Assembly: GCF_012641405.1 (NCBI RefSeq) | Contig: NZ_JABAII010000007.1 | Span: 1-64,000 of the forward strand | DNA length: 64,000 bases | Direction of reading: 5' to 3' | Source of the DNA: Rhizobium sp. P40RR-XXII | GTDB lineage: Bacteria > Pseudomonadota > Alphaproteobacteria > Rhizobiales > Rhizobiaceae | Part shown: positions 28,695 to 39,140 of the stretch, piece by piece | Layout of the letters: each line of letters opens with the position of its first letter | Numbering within the stretch: the stretch's first letter is position 1 | Notes under the pieces: generated by a model | What the model was told of the DNA's origin: nothing | The model's input: only the letters and a program-made list of their open reading frames with translations | Database searches by the model: none | Position numbers and translations under genes: made by a program

Positions 28695-29513
28695 ATGGCT
28701 CAATCCACTGGCCTCATGGCAGGCAAGCGCGGCGTCATCCTCGGCGTAGCAAACAACCGTTCGATAGCGTGGGGTATTGCCAAAGCCTGCTCGGATGCCG
28801 GAGCCGAAATCGCATTGACGTGGCAGGGCGACGCCCTCAAGAAGCGCGTCGAGCCGCTTGCTCAGGAACTCGGCGCCTTCATGGCAGGCCATTGCGACGT
28901 GACCGAACCGGCAACGATCGATGCGGTCATCGACACGCTGGAAGCGAAATGGGGCAAGATCGATTTCGTCGTGCACGCCATCGCCTTCTCAGACAAGGAC
29001 GAGCTGACCGGCCGTTACCTCGATACCAGCCGCGACAACTTCACGAAGACGATGGACATCTCCGTCTATTCGTTCACGGCGGTTGCACAGCGCGCCGAGC
29101 GAATCATGAATGACGGCGGCTCGATGATCACCCTCACCTATTACGGTGCGGAGAAGGTCATGCCGCACTACAACGTCATGGGCGTTGCCAAGGCGGCTCT
29201 GGAAGCAAGCGTGCGCTATCTCGCCGTAGACCTCGGCGGCCGCGGCATTCGCGTCAATGCGATTTCGGCAGGCCCGATCAAGACGCTCGCAGCCTCGGGC
29301 ATCGGTGACTTCCGCTACATCCTGAAGTGGAACGAGTACAACGCGCCACTGAAGCGGACTGTGACGATCGACGAGGTCGGCAACTCCGCCCTCTACCTTC
29401 TGTCCGACCTGTCAACGGCCGTCACCGGTGAAATCCACCATGTCGATTCCGGCTACCACACCGTCGGCATGAAGGCCGTGGACGCGCCTGACATTTCCGT
29501 CGCGAAGGACTGA
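28695..29513 (+). CDS. fabI: enoyl-[acyl-carrier-protein] reductase (NADH)
   Basis: 272 residues of the short-chain dehydrogenase fold. The atypical nucleotide site GVANNRSIAWGIA, the catalytic tyrosine and lysine in YNVMGVAK, and AISAGPIKTLAASGI are FabI hallmarks. It catalyses the last reduction of fatty-acid elongation and is the target of triclosan-type inhibitors. The ATG at 28695 has GGGAG 8 bases before it. Rhizobia often have two fabI genes and this could be either. Eighteen bases before the phosphatase gene. Confidence 0.95.
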   Translation: MAQSTGLMAGKRGVILGVANNRSIAWGIAKACSDAGAEIALTWQGDALKKRVEPLAQELGAFMAGHCDVTEPATIDAVIDTLEAKWGKIDFVVHAIAFSDKDELTGRYLDTSRDNFTKTMDISVYSFTAVAQRAERIMNDGGSMITLTYYGAEKVMPHYNVMGVAKAALEASVRYLAVDLGGRGIRVNAISAGPIKTLAASGIGDFRYILKWNEYNAPLKRTVTIDEVGNSALYLLSDLSTAVTGEIHHVDSGYHTVGMKAVDAPDISVAKD

Positions 29514-29530
29514 CCAACAGGAATCTGACC

Positions 29531-30127
29531 GTGTCGCCCATCCTCTATGTGATACGTCACGGTCAGACCGACTGGAATGCCGAGCGCCGCCTGCAGGGGC
29601 AGAAAGACATCGATCTCAATGCCATCGGCCGCGAACAGGCGCGGCAGAACGGCATCGATCTCGCCGAAATCCTCGCCTTCGAAAACCGGCCCTTCGATTT
29701 TATCGCCAGTCCCCTGCGCCGCACGCGCGAGACCATGGAGATCGCCAGGGACGCCATGGGCCTGCCGCCCAAGGACTACAGCACCGACGACAGGCTGGTC
29801 GAGCTGTCCTTCGGTGCCTGGGAAGGCTTCACCCTCAAGGAACTGAAGGCGACTGACCCCGATCGTCTTGCCGAGCGCAAGGCGAACAAATGGGATTTCA
29901 TCCCGCCCGGCGATGATGCCGAAAGCTACGAAATCCTCTCCTGGCGCGTCGGCTCATGGCTGACATCCGTAGACCGGCCGACGGTCTGCGTCACGCATGG
30001 CGGCGTCATCCGTACGCTGTTCCGTCTGATCGGGGATGTCGAAAAGGAAGAGGCGGCGGAAATCCCGATCCATCAAGACCAGATCCTGAAAGTCGATCCG
30101 GAAATGAAGATTATCGGCTGGATGTAA
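29531..30127 (+). CDS. histidine phosphatase family protein (phosphoglycerate mutase-like)
   Basis: 198 residues with the branch-1 histidine phosphatase motif YVIRHGQTDWN (phosphoryl-accepting His), SPLRRTRETME, an acidic ELSFGAWEGF stretch, and the second catalytic His in CVTHGGVIRTL. Substrate not determinable; relatives include GpmB, CobC and sugar phosphatases. GTG start 17 bases after fabI, with AGGAAT upstream, so the two are probably cotranscribed. Confidence 0.88.
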   Translation: MSPILYVIRHGQTDWNAERRLQGQKDIDLNAIGREQARQNGIDLAEILAFENRPFDFIASPLRRTRETMEIARDAMGLPPKDYSTDDRLVELSFGAWEGFTLKELKATDPDRLAERKANKWDFIPPGDDAESYEILSWRVGSWLTSVDRPTVCVTHGGVIRTLFRLIGDVEKEEAAEIPIHQDQILKVDPEMKIIGWM

Positions 30128-30184
30128 CGCTATTATCCGGTAGTTGCGACAACTTTTCCGGAATTCGGTAACGACGGCTCGTAT

Positions 30185-30928
30185 TCAGTCGTCAAATGCC
30201 ATCTTCGCCGCAGCCAGCAGAAGAACCGCCGGCCGACGAAGATTTATCGATAGTGCAGGTCGCTCGTTCAAAAACTCTGGAAGAGGGCTTGGCTCGCCAA
30301 GATGATTCAGCCGAAATCCTGCCCTGAGTAGGGTCGTTACATACGTTTCAACGGTACGATGGTATTTTTCGACACCATCGATGAACCATTTCGTATGGCG
30401 GATGCCTTCAGTTTGGTAATTGTCCAACGGCCAGTTGAGCGGATTGCCATCCGCATCCTTCGTCCAACCAACCGGATTTGCCGTACAGACGGGATGCTCC
30501 ACGGAGAAGATGAACTGACCCTTGTTGGGAAGGCACGCATGCACACTCAGCACCATGGAAGCGTAGTCATTAACATAGTGAATGGCCATTGAGGAAACGA
30601 CCAGGTCAAAACTTTCTGGAGGAAATGCGATTTCCTCAATCGAGCCGCAGAGGTATTCGATTTGAGAATCATTGGTGAGAACCCTCGCCTCTGCGATCAT
30701 GTTCTCAGACACGTCCAATCCGGTGACCGAAGCGGCACCACACGATCTGGCATAGCGAGCAAAATCGCCAAAGCCGCATCCCATATCGAGGACGCGAAGC
30801 CCGGCGAGATCAGGGAGCGCCGCACGAAGAGCCGGGACCTCCAAAGCCCCATTTATGCCGGTGTCGTTCAGTCGGAGCTTCTTGTAACCTTCAAAGAAAA
30901 TGGGCTCATTGTAAATATTCTGCGGCAT
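30185..30928 (-). CDS. class I SAM-dependent methyltransferase
   Basis: 247 residues of the Rossmann-like methyltransferase fold. SAM-binding motif I is VLDMGCGFGDFARYAR, motif II the following GLDVSENMI, and motif IV DLVVSSMAIHYVNDYASM. It resembles small-molecule O- or N-methyltransferases near UbiE/COQ5 type; substrate unknown. The DNA in and around the gene (30130-31100) looks more AT-rich than its neighbours, hinting at horizontal gain. Confidence 0.85.
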   Translation of the reverse strand: MPQNIYNEPIFFEGYKKLRLNDTGINGALEVPALRAALPDLAGLRVLDMGCGFGDFARYARSCGAASVTGLDVSENMIAEARVLTNDSQIEYLCGSIEEIAFPPESFDLVVSSMAIHYVNDYASMVLSVHACLPNKGQFIFSVEHPVCTANPVGWTKDADGNPLNWPLDNYQTEGIRHTKWFIDGVEKYHRTVETYVTTLLRAGFRLNHLGEPSPLPEFLNERPALSINLRRPAVLLLAAAKMAFDD

Positions 30929-31119
30929 GGCTCACCATGGGAAATTCGCTACCTAAAAGAGAATAGACTATTTCGGTATCGCCGCAATGATCGCCGTTGG
31001 AGCGAAGCAGTCGCCAGAGACACATCCAAAGCTGGAGGCATTTTCCGCTTGATTGCACCATTTTCGGTAACGAATTTCTTAAAATACTCTAAAAGCCGCG
31101 GGCGGCAATCACACGCTAT

Positions 31120-31380
31120 TCACTGGACGATATCCAGATCATTGACGACGCGCTTGCCGTCGACTTCCGTATAGAAGACCACGACCTTCACGCCGGCCTG
31201 AAGGCCATTGAAATCGAAATCCTCCGGCACTTGATAGTTCTTGCCATCATCCAGGGTGATGCTGAAGTTCTTCGCATCGACCTTCTTGATCGTTGCCTCG
31301 ACGTCGGCGCTTTCGGCAAAGCCTGCGACGGGCGCAAGCAGGCTTGCCGTGGCCAAAAGCGTCGCTACAAAAAAGCGCAT
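31120..31380 (-). CDS. DUF1344 small secreted protein
   Basis: 86 residues: a signal peptide (MRFFVATLLATASLLAPVAGFA), then about 64 residues ESADVEATIKKVDAKN, DDGKNYQVPEDFDFNGL and VVVFYTEVDGKRVVNDLDI. This is the DUF1344 family, short periplasmic proteins common in Rhizobiales with no known function, probably OB-like beta structure. ATG at 31380; a GGTAACC precedes it. Confidence 0.85.
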   Translation of the reverse strand: MRFFVATLLATASLLAPVAGFAESADVEATIKKVDAKNFSITLDDGKNYQVPEDFDFNGLQAGVKVVVFYTEVDGKRVVNDLDIVQ

Positions 31381-31794
31381 GGTGGTTACCCTTCAGGTCG
31401 TTTTGATTGTGATTTCTTATGCGGCCTAGAAAACACGGCGAATATGGCGGAAGTTGCCCCCAATAGTGGCTTCGCTCGCCCAATTGGTGAATGTGCCGTC
31501 ACAATCCACAGTGCGGATTAATCTTTGTTTACCATGCCGATGAACGGCGGAAGCCGGCGTCGAACGGCGCTTCCGTGGCAGCGAAAGAAAGATTTTGTCT
31601 TGCCGGCTTTTTGGCCCCTCCGGATAATCGAGGTCAAACCGGCCTCGATCATCCGGCATGGGAATCAAATAAGTAGAGCATGATGTCACCCGAAAACCGC
31701 TTACACTTTTCGGCATCATGCTCTATGAGTGGGCCGCAATTGCAAGAGACAAGACGCAGCCTGCCGGCAGGCTGCAGCAAACCGGTCATTTCCC
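31381..31794. other. 414-bp intergenic region, DUF1344 gene / aroC
   Basis: Contains the DUF1344 promoter, an imperfect inverted repeat (GGAAGC...GCTTCC, about 31548-31573), a palindromic repeat listed separately at 31675-31724, and the aroC leader. No further gene is visible; short frames here have no coding character. Confidence 0.5.
31675..31724. repeat. short palindromic intergenic repeat, copy 2
   Basis: AGAGCATGATG (31675-31685) and CATCATGCTCT (31714-31724) are perfect 11-bp arms around CCGAAAACCGCTT...CACTTTTCGG, giving the cleanest hairpin of the family. Located 71 bases before aroC. Confidence 0.8.
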
Positions 31795-32892
31795 ATGTCG
31801 CACAATACATTCGGTCACCTTTTCCGCGTCACTACCTGGGGCGAAAGCCATGGTCCGGCGCTCGGCTGTGTCGTCGATGGCTGCCCTCCCGGCCTCCGCT
31901 TCAAGCTCGCAGACATCCAGGCCTGGCTCGACAAACGCAAGCCCGGACAATCGCGCTTCGTCACGCAGCGGCGCGAGGACGATCTCGTCAAGGTTCTCTC
32001 GGGCGTGATGATGGACGAGGACGGCGAGACGATGATCTCGACCGGCACGCCGATCTCGATGCTGATCGAGAATACCGACCAGCGCTCGAAGGATTATGGC
32101 GAGATCGCGCGGCGCTACCGGCCCGGCCATGCCGACTATACCTATGACGTCAAATACGGCATCCGCGACTATCGCGGCGGCGGGCGCTCGTCGGCGCGCG
32201 AGACAGCCGCACGCGTCGCGGCCGGCGGCATTGCCCGCCTCGTCGTGCCCGGCGTGACCATCCGCGGCGCGCTGGTGCAGATCGGCAAGCACAAGATCAA
32301 CCGCGCCAACTGGGACTGGGCGCAGGTGGACCAGAATCCATTCTTTGTGCCCGATCCGGAAATCGTGCCGGTGTGGGAAGAATATCTCGACGGCATCCGC
32401 AAGGCCGGCTCCTCGATCGGCGCCGTGGTTGAAGTCGTGGCCGAAGGTGTGCCGGCGGGTCTCGGCGCCCCGATCTACGGCAAGCTCGACCAGGATATCG
32501 CCTCGCTGCTGATGTCGATCAACGCCGTCAAGGGCGTCGAAATCGGCGAAGGCTTCGCCTCCGCTGAACTCACAGGCGAGGAAAATGCCGATGCGATGCG
32601 CATGGGCAATGACGGCAAGCGCATCTTCCTGTCCAATCATGCCGGTGGCATACTAGGCGGCATTTCCACGGGCGAGCCGATCGTTGCGCGCTTCGCCATC
32701 AAGCCGACCTCCTCGATCCTGACGGAACGCCAGTCGATCGATGCCGACGGCAACAATGTCGATGTGCGCACCAAAGGCCGCCACGATCCGTGCGTCGGCA
32801 TTCGCGCCGTGCCGATCGGCGAGGCAATGGTTGCCTGCGCCGTTGCCGACCACTATCTGAGGGATCGCGGCCAGACGGGCCAGCAGAGGTAG
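31795..32892 (+). CDS. aroC: chorismate synthase
   Basis: 365 residues from the ATG at 31795. Family signatures: [20 protein letters not shown] at the start, [15 protein letters not shown], the [11 protein letters not shown] segment, and [18 protein letters not shown] near the end. It makes chorismate from EPSP with reduced FMN, the last shared step of aromatic amino-acid synthesis. A flavin link with the following ribB is curious: AroC needs reduced FMN and ribB is the next gene, 10 bases on. Confidence 0.97.
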   Translation: MSHNTFGHLFRVTTWGESHGPALGCVVDGCPPGLRFKLADIQAWLDKRKPGQSRFVTQRREDDLVKVLSGVMMDEDGETMISTGTPISMLIENTDQRSKDYGEIARRYRPGHADYTYDVKYGIRDYRGGGRSSARETAARVAAGGIARLVVPGVTIRGALVQIGKHKINRANWDWAQVDQNPFFVPDPEIVPVWEEYLDGIRKAGSSIGAVVEVVAEGVPAGLGAPIYGKLDQDIASLLMSINAVKGVEIGEGFASAELTGEENADAMRMGNDGKRIFLSNHAGGILGGISTGEPIVARFAIKPTSSILTERQSIDADGNNVDVRTKGRHDPCVGIRAVPIGEAMVACAVADHYLRDRGQTGQQR

Positions 32893-32902
32893 GAATTTCG
32901 AG

Positions 32903-34006
32903 ATGTCTTACGACCAGAAGCGCGTTGTCGATGCCATCCGGGCTTTCGAGGCCGGCGAGATCGTCGTCGTCATGGACGATAACGACCGCGAAAACGAAGG
33001 CGACCTGATCGTTGCCGCCGTTCACTGCACGCCCGAAAAGATGGCCTTCATCGTCCGGCATACCTCCGGCATCGTCTGCACGCCGATGCCGCGCGAGGAA
33101 GCCAAGCGGCTCAACCTCAACGCCATGGTGGCGGAAAACGATTCCGCGCATACGACGGCCTTTACAGTCTCCGTCGATTTCAAGCACGGTACGACAACAG
33201 GCATTTCCGCCGACGACCGGACGTTGACGGTGCGCAACCTGGCCAACCCGAACATCGGCGCAAGCGATTTCGTCCGGCCCGGCCACATCTTTCCGCTCAT
33301 TGCACGCGAAGGCGGCGTGCTGATGCGTTCTGGCCATACGGAAGCCGCGGTCGACCTCTGCAAGCTCGCCGGCCTGCCGCCGATCGGCGTCATCAGCGAG
33401 CTCGTCAATGACGACGGCACGGTGACGCGCGGCCAGCAGGTCGTCGAATTTGCCGAGCAGCACGGGTTGAAGCTTGTTTCCGTCGCCGATCTCATCGCCT
33501 ATCGCCAGCGCAAGGAAACCCTGATCGAGCTCGGCACCAGCTTCGATATCGAGACGCCGTTCGGCAAGGCGCGCGCGCATACCTATTCCCTGCCCTGGGA
33601 TCCGATGCAGCATCTCGCCGTCGTCTTCGGCGATATCCGCGACGGTGTCGACATCCCGGTGCGCCTGCATCCAGAAAGCGTCGCCGAGGATCTGTTCGGC
33701 AAGCGCCGTCCGGTCGATTTCTATATGAAGAAGATCGCCGAGGAAGGCCGCGGCATCATCGTCTATCTGCGCGAAGGCTCCGTCGGCGTCGGCCATTTCG
33801 ACAATGGCCGCAAGGCGCGCCAGGCCGAACGCGAAAGCCATGCCGAGGCGCAGGCGCGCGACAGCGAGTGGTTGGAAATCGGCCTTGGCGCACAGATCCT
33901 CAAGGATCTCGGCGTCAGCTCGATCAAGCTGCTCACCAGCCGCGAGCGGCACTATGTCGGCCTCGAAGGCTTCGGCATCAAGATCGCCACGACGGAGATT
34001 TGCTGA
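32903..34006 (+). CDS. ribB: 3,4-dihydroxy-2-butanone 4-phosphate synthase with degenerate GTP cyclohydrolase II domain
   Basis: 367 residues. The first 200 are a complete RibB: DDNDRENEGDLIVAA (acidic metal site), GIVCTPMPREEA, and RSGHTEAAVDLCKLAG. The remaining 165 follow the RibA fold but have lost its chemistry. Where RibA has its three zinc cysteines the sequence reads RLHPESVAEDLFGKRRPVDF, with no Cys at all, and the EGRGI-type motif is replaced by YLREGSVGVGHF. So only the RibB reaction of riboflavin synthesis is expected; the C-terminal part may be structural. Such RibBX proteins are known in rhizobia. Ten bases after aroC. Confidence 0.9.
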   Translation: MSYDQKRVVDAIRAFEAGEIVVVMDDNDRENEGDLIVAAVHCTPEKMAFIVRHTSGIVCTPMPREEAKRLNLNAMVAENDSAHTTAFTVSVDFKHGTTTGISADDRTLTVRNLANPNIGASDFVRPGHIFPLIAREGGVLMRSGHTEAAVDLCKLAGLPPIGVISELVNDDGTVTRGQQVVEFAEQHGLKLVSVADLIAYRQRKETLIELGTSFDIETPFGKARAHTYSLPWDPMQHLAVVFGDIRDGVDIPVRLHPESVAEDLFGKRRPVDFYMKKIAEEGRGIIVYLREGSVGVGHFDNGRKARQAERESHAEAQARDSEWLEIGLGAQILKDLGVSSIKLLTSRERHYVGLEGFGIKIATTEIC

Positions 34007-34009
34007 TTC

Positions 34010-34034
34010 CACCCTCCCCTTCAAGGGGGAGGTG
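34010..34034. repeat. CACCCTCCCC-type inverted repeat
   Basis: CACCCTCCCCTT and AAGGGGGAGGTG form an imperfect hairpin with a two-base loop, between the converging ends of ribB and argG. It may act as a terminator, but no T-run follows. Confidence 0.5.
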
Positions 34035-34075
34035 ATTGAAGCTGTCGGCCCTCAAACTCGGCTCATCTCCGCAAC

Positions 34076-35319
<1,244 letters not shown>

Positions 35320-35410
35320 GAATGAGTTTCCATCTTCGCGTTGAACGGATGGAATGTTAGGCTAACTTGCGCGCAACGAGCTTGCGAAGAATGCAGGGAA
35401 GGTTCAGGAA

Positions 35411-35427
35411 TTGGCATAAAATGCCAA
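35411..35427. promoter_or_regulatory. palindrome between argG and the Lrp-type regulator
   Basis: TTGGCAT-AAA-ATGCCAA, a perfect 7+3+7 inverted repeat 30 bases before the regulator ATG and about 90 bases before argG. Its placement between divergent genes suggests the regulator's own binding site. Confidence 0.6.
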
Positions 35428-35457
35428 ATTCTACGGATTGAGAGGCCGAAAACGCCA

Positions 35458-35919
35458 ATGAATTTAGACGATATTGACCGCCGCATCTTGCGAGTACTTC
35501 AACGAGATGGGCGTATTTCCAATGTGGAACTGGCGAAGGAGGTCGGGTTGTCGCCTTCACCCTGTCTTCGCAGAGTACGCCTGCTGGAGGAAGCAGGCGT
35601 CATCGACCGCTACGTTGCCGTGCTCGATCCGACAAAGGTCGGCGCCAGCCTTACGGTCTTTGCTCGTGTCTGGTTCAAAACACAGGATGCCGAGATAACG
35701 GTCCAGTTCGGTGAGGCAATCCGGCGCTTTCCGGAAGTGATGGAATGCTACCTCACGACCGGGGAATGCGATGCGATCCTGCGGATTGTCACCGCGGATC
35801 TACACAGCTATTGGCGCTTCCAGGCCGATTATCTGACACGCATTCCCAGCATTTTGAATGTCAAGACGGATGTGCCGATGGAAACGCTGAAGCAAAGCTT
35901 CGAGCTGCCGTTGAGATAA
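35458..35919 (+). CDS. Lrp/AsnC-family transcriptional regulator
   Basis: 153 residues from the ATG at 35458. The N-terminal winged helix (LDDIDRRILRVLQRDGRISNVELAKEVGLSPSPCLRRV) and the RAM ligand domain (VMECYLTTGECDAILRIVTADLHSYWRF) are standard for the family. Such proteins sense amino acids and often control divergent neighbours; here that is argG, so arginine, lysine or a related amino acid is a plausible effector, inferred only from position. Confidence 0.92.
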   Translation: MNLDDIDRRILRVLQRDGRISNVELAKEVGLSPSPCLRRVRLLEEAGVIDRYVAVLDPTKVGASLTVFARVWFKTQDAEITVQFGEAIRRFPEVMECYLTTGECDAILRIVTADLHSYWRFQADYLTRIPSILNVKTDVPMETLKQSFELPLR

Positions 35920-36035
35920 AGAATGGTGGGCTCCTCGAACCTCGTTTGCGAAACTGCCGCGAAGAGCGGAAATCCTGCATCCGCTTTTTCTTGCACGGCG
36001 ACGACTTTTTCAGGCCGCCGAATTCCAAGTTCAAA

Positions 36036-36581
36036 TTAGGGGTGGCTTCCCGACAGGAATTCTCGATCCAGCAGGCCCATCATGATGTCGTCGTGCCAGC
36101 TGCCGTTGACGTAGGCGGTCTCCCGCTCTCTTCCTTCGACAATAAAGCCGCATTTTTCATAAGCGCGGATGGCACGTTTGTTGTAGGCGAGCACGCGGAT
36201 TCCGATGCGATGCAATCCCATCTCGCCGAAGGCATGGCCTAGCAGAAGCGTGATTGCTTCCGTGCCAAAGCCTTTGCTAAGCAAGGCTGGATTGTTGATA
36301 CCGATTGCCATCGTCGCGCGCCTGTCCTGGCGATTGACGTTGTCCAATCTGATTTCGCCGGCAAAGACGCCATTGATTTCGATGACCCACGCATGCGGAT
36401 GATCGGTGAGCCATTGCAGCCAACGGGCGGCGCCTTCCCGGGTAACGGGCTTCATGTCGTCCTTGTTTACGCCGTACATCTCCGCGATCTCGGCATGGCT
36501 CCCCAAGGCGAGACGCGTTTCCATATCGTCATTGCAAGGTAAGCGAATCTTGACATTCTTACCCACTAGAACGGCTGACAA
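36036..36581 (-). CDS. GNAT N-acetyltransferase (RimJ/RimL-like)
   Basis: About 181 residues. The GNAT acetyl-CoA pattern is visible: AWVIEINGVFAGEIRLDN, LLSKGFGTEAITLLLGHAF (the Q/R-x-x-G-x-G/A loop variant), and NKRAIRAYEKCGFIVEGRER. Closest in style to RimJ/RimL-type acetyltransferases of small molecules or protein N-termini; substrate unknown. No ATG gives a full-length protein; a TTG at 36581, eight bases after GGAGG, is the best start, with another TTG two codons earlier. Confidence 0.82.
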   Translation of the reverse strand: MSAVLVGKNVKIRLPCNDDMETRLALGSHAEIAEMYGVNKDDMKPVTREGAARWLQWLTDHPHAWVIEINGVFAGEIRLDNVNRQDRRATMAIGINNPALLSKGFGTEAITLLLGHAFGEMGLHRIGIRVLAYNKRAIRAYEKCGFIVEGRERETAYVNGSWHDDIMMGLLDREFLSGSHP

Positions 36582-36669
36582 CAGCAAACCCTCCGCACTT
36601 TAAAGATATCCGTTTCGAGCCGACCCGATTTCTGCAAAACGCAGGAATTTTACGAAATGGCGGTCAGCT

Positions 36670-37719
36670 CTATGGCCATGTGAGGCCGAATACGCGAAGC
36701 CAATTATCATAGGCGAATTTTTGCAGGATCGGTTCATCGAACCCGCTTTTGCGCATGGCCTCCATGAGATGGGGCAAGCCGCTTGCATCCTTGATCTTAC
36801 GAGGCATGACAGCCCCATCAAAATCCGATCCAAGAGCGACCCCATCCGTTCCAACCCGGGCAATGAGATAATCAATCTGACGAACAACGGCTTCAAGCGG
36901 GGTATCTTCCTCAAGATGGGCGTCCGCGCGAATGTCATTGACGGCCAAGTTCAACCCGACGACCCCGCCGGTATCGCGGATGGCATCCAATTGCCGATCG
37001 GTGAGGTTACGGGTCGACGGACATATGGCATGGGCGCAAACGTGCGTAGCCACCAGCGGAGCGGTGCTCAATGCCGCGACATCCCAAAATCCGCGCTCGT
37101 TCAGATGCGAAACATCGATCATTATCCCGAGTTCATTGCATCTTCTGACCAGGCTCTTTCCTAAATCGGTCAGTCCCGGTCCCGTATCGGGCGATCTCGG
37201 ATAGGCGAACGGAACGCCATAGCCGAAGATATTCGGGCGGCTCCACACGATGCCCAGGGATCGAAGACCGACATTGTACAGGCTATCCAGATAGCCGAGA
37301 TCGGGGTCGATGGCGTCGGCCCCTTCCATGTGAAGTACGATGGCAAAGGCGGCGTCATATCGTGCCGCTTCAATCTCGCTGACGCTCGTTGCAAGACGTA
37401 TTTTATCACCCGAGCGCCCAATCAGCTTCCTTACGGCTGAAAGCTGCCCATCGATCTGCAGCCGAGCATGGTCGGGACGCACGGCTTCTGCATAGCGAAC
37501 CTCATATCCATCGTCCGTGATCGTCAGATCATCCACCGGCTCATGCTCCGGCGAGGCATGCATCGCGAACAATCCGCCGGCCAAGCCTCCTTCGAGCGCT
37601 CGCGGAAGATCGAGATGCCCGGCCTCCGATCGAGCCAGAAAATCGCGGCCCTCAGGCCTATAATCCAGCATGAACTGGACCGCATCATTATGCCCGTCGA
37701 AGATCCGAATAGTGTCCAT
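36670..37719 (-). CDS. membrane dipeptidase (peptidase family M19)
   Basis: 349 residues. The binuclear zinc site of renal-type dipeptidases is recognisable: DGHNDAV near the start (H-x-D), LHMEGADAI with the bridging Glu, IDVSHLNERGFWDV, HVCAHAICPSTRNLTD and the later VALGSDFDGA. These hydrolyse dipeptides, including D-residues and in some cases beta-lactams or N-acyl amino acids. No signal peptide is visible, so it is likely cytoplasmic. Single gene. Confidence 0.9.
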   Translation of the reverse strand: MDTIRIFDGHNDAVQFMLDYRPEGRDFLARSEAGHLDLPRALEGGLAGGLFAMHASPEHEPVDDLTITDDGYEVRYAEAVRPDHARLQIDGQLSAVRKLIGRSGDKIRLATSVSEIEAARYDAAFAIVLHMEGADAIDPDLGYLDSLYNVGLRSLGIVWSRPNIFGYGVPFAYPRSPDTGPGLTDLGKSLVRRCNELGIMIDVSHLNERGFWDVAALSTAPLVATHVCAHAICPSTRNLTDRQLDAIRDTGGVVGLNLAVNDIRADAHLEEDTPLEAVVRQIDYLIARVGTDGVALGSDFDGAVMPRKIKDASGLPHLMEAMRKSGFDEPILQKFAYDNWLRVFGLTWP

Positions 37720-37805
37720 GCGATCGCAGTCCCCATAGGTCAGAGGCAGTTTCGCTTACGCGTCAAGGCAATTGGCTGTCGATCTCCCGAAAAGAAGGAG
37801 GCCGA

Positions 37806-38996
37806 TCATCCCCGCCAGCCCTCGAGAAACACCACTTTCTCGACGCCGGCAAAGCGCGCGACACGCTCTAGCTCGGCTTCGAGCTTTTCCAATCGGCCTG
37901 CCGATGCCTTGATACCCGGTTCCAGCCACAGGCGTTTGACATCCAATGTTCCCGCCTTGCGGTCGGCCTTCATGTCGATCCGTCCGATCAGACGGTCTCC
38001 TTCCAGCAATGGGAAGACGTAATAGCCGTATTCGCGCTTCGGTTCCGGCACGAAAATCTCGATGCGGTAGAAGAAGCCGAACAGTCGTTCGGTGCGGTTG
38101 CGGTCGCGCAAGGTCGGATCGAAGGGGCTGAGAACGCGGATGCGCGCCGGCGCTTCCGCATAGTCGTCCAGCGTCGCATGGAAATCGAGGAAGGCAAAGG
38201 AAGGCCGCGGCTTACCGCCGCCGGCGGGTTCGATCAACACATCGATCAGTTCGTCCCGATGCGTCTCGACCCAGCTCTTTGCCTCTTGCGGTGTCACCAG
38301 ATCCCAGAAGGCCGCGATTTCGCCCGACGTGGCAAAACCCAGGCGCTGCAATGCGCTGCGACAGGCCCAGTCGACGAATTCGTCATGTTCCACCTCCGGC
38401 TCGTGGAAATGGCTCGGCAGCACGCGTTCGACAAGGTCATAGACCTTCTGGAAATTGGTGCGGCCGGCGATGGCGAATTTGCCGGTGCGCCAGTAATATT
38501 CGAGCGCCGTCTTGTTCGGATGCCAGTTCCACCAGCCGCCGGAGACATGATCCTCCGCCTTGACCTCGCGGGCGGTGATCGCGCCGTTCTTCAGCACGCG
38601 CTCGTAGGTTTCCTCGAAAGCCGCCTCGAACCCCTCGCCGCGCCATTTGCGCCAACGTGCGATAATCGCCTCGTCCTCGCGGCGGAAGCGATGCTTCCAG
38701 TAGACGAAGAAGGCGCTCGGCAGGATGGAGGCATCATGAGTCCAGTTCTCGAACAGCGCACCATCCTTTTCCAGAAGCTCCGTCAGATGCTCGCGCCGAT
38801 AGGTCTGGTTGCGCGAAAACAGGATCTGGTGATGGGCGCGCTCGACAGTCGAGATGCTGTCCACCTGCACGAAACCGATGTCGTGGATGAGCTGCAGCAG
38901 GCCCGCTTTGGTCAAGGCGCGGTTCGGCGGATTGGCAAGCCCCTGCTTGGCAAGGAACACGCGGCGGGCATCACGATTCGAGAGCAGATTCGTCAT
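37806..38996 (-). CDS. winged-helix protein of the YcaQ/AlkX DNA glycosylase family
   Basis: 396 residues from the ATG at 38996. The start LLSNRDARRVFLAKQGL, the segment IGFVQVDSISTVERAHHQILFSR and HDASILPSAFFVYWKHRF are hallmark parts of the YcaQ family (HTH_42), whose E. coli member unhooks interstrand DNA cross-links. Charged catalytic residues were not checked further. An in-frame ATG nine codons upstream is an alternative; the frame extends further still, but into the repeat at 39079. Divergent from bioM. Confidence 0.8.
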   Translation of the reverse strand: MTNLLSNRDARRVFLAKQGLANPPNRALTKAGLLQLIHDIGFVQVDSISTVERAHHQILFSRNQTYRREHLTELLEKDGALFENWTHDASILPSAFFVYWKHRFRREDEAIIARWRKWRGEGFEAAFEETYERVLKNGAITAREVKAEDHVSGGWWNWHPNKTALEYYWRTGKFAIAGRTNFQKVYDLVERVLPSHFHEPEVEHDEFVDWACRSALQRLGFATSGEIAAFWDLVTPQEAKSWVETHRDELIDVLIEPAGGGKPRPSFAFLDFHATLDDYAEAPARIRVLSPFDPTLRDRNRTERLFGFFYRIEIFVPEPKREYGYYVFPLLEGDRLIGRIDMKADRKAGTLDVKRLWLEPGIKASAGRLEKLEAELERVARFAGVEKVVFLEGWRG

Positions 38997-39078
38997 GGGC
39001 GGATCATAGGCATAAATTCCCATGCTTTCAAAGAGGCCCTGATTTGATAAATCGGCGCGATGCGCTATAGCTCCGCGA

Positions 39079-39128
39079 TAGAGCAATTCCAGGAAAAGTG
39101 CGTAGCGGTTTTCCGTCCGGGATTGCGT
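39079..39128. repeat. short palindromic intergenic repeat, copy 3
   Basis: TAGAGCAATTCCAGGAAAAGTGC...AGCGGTTTTCCGTCCGGGATTGCGT, the reverse orientation of the copies at 46664 and 56133. Lies between the YcaQ-like gene and bioM. Confidence 0.75.
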
Positions 39129-39140
39129 GAAAACAACAGG

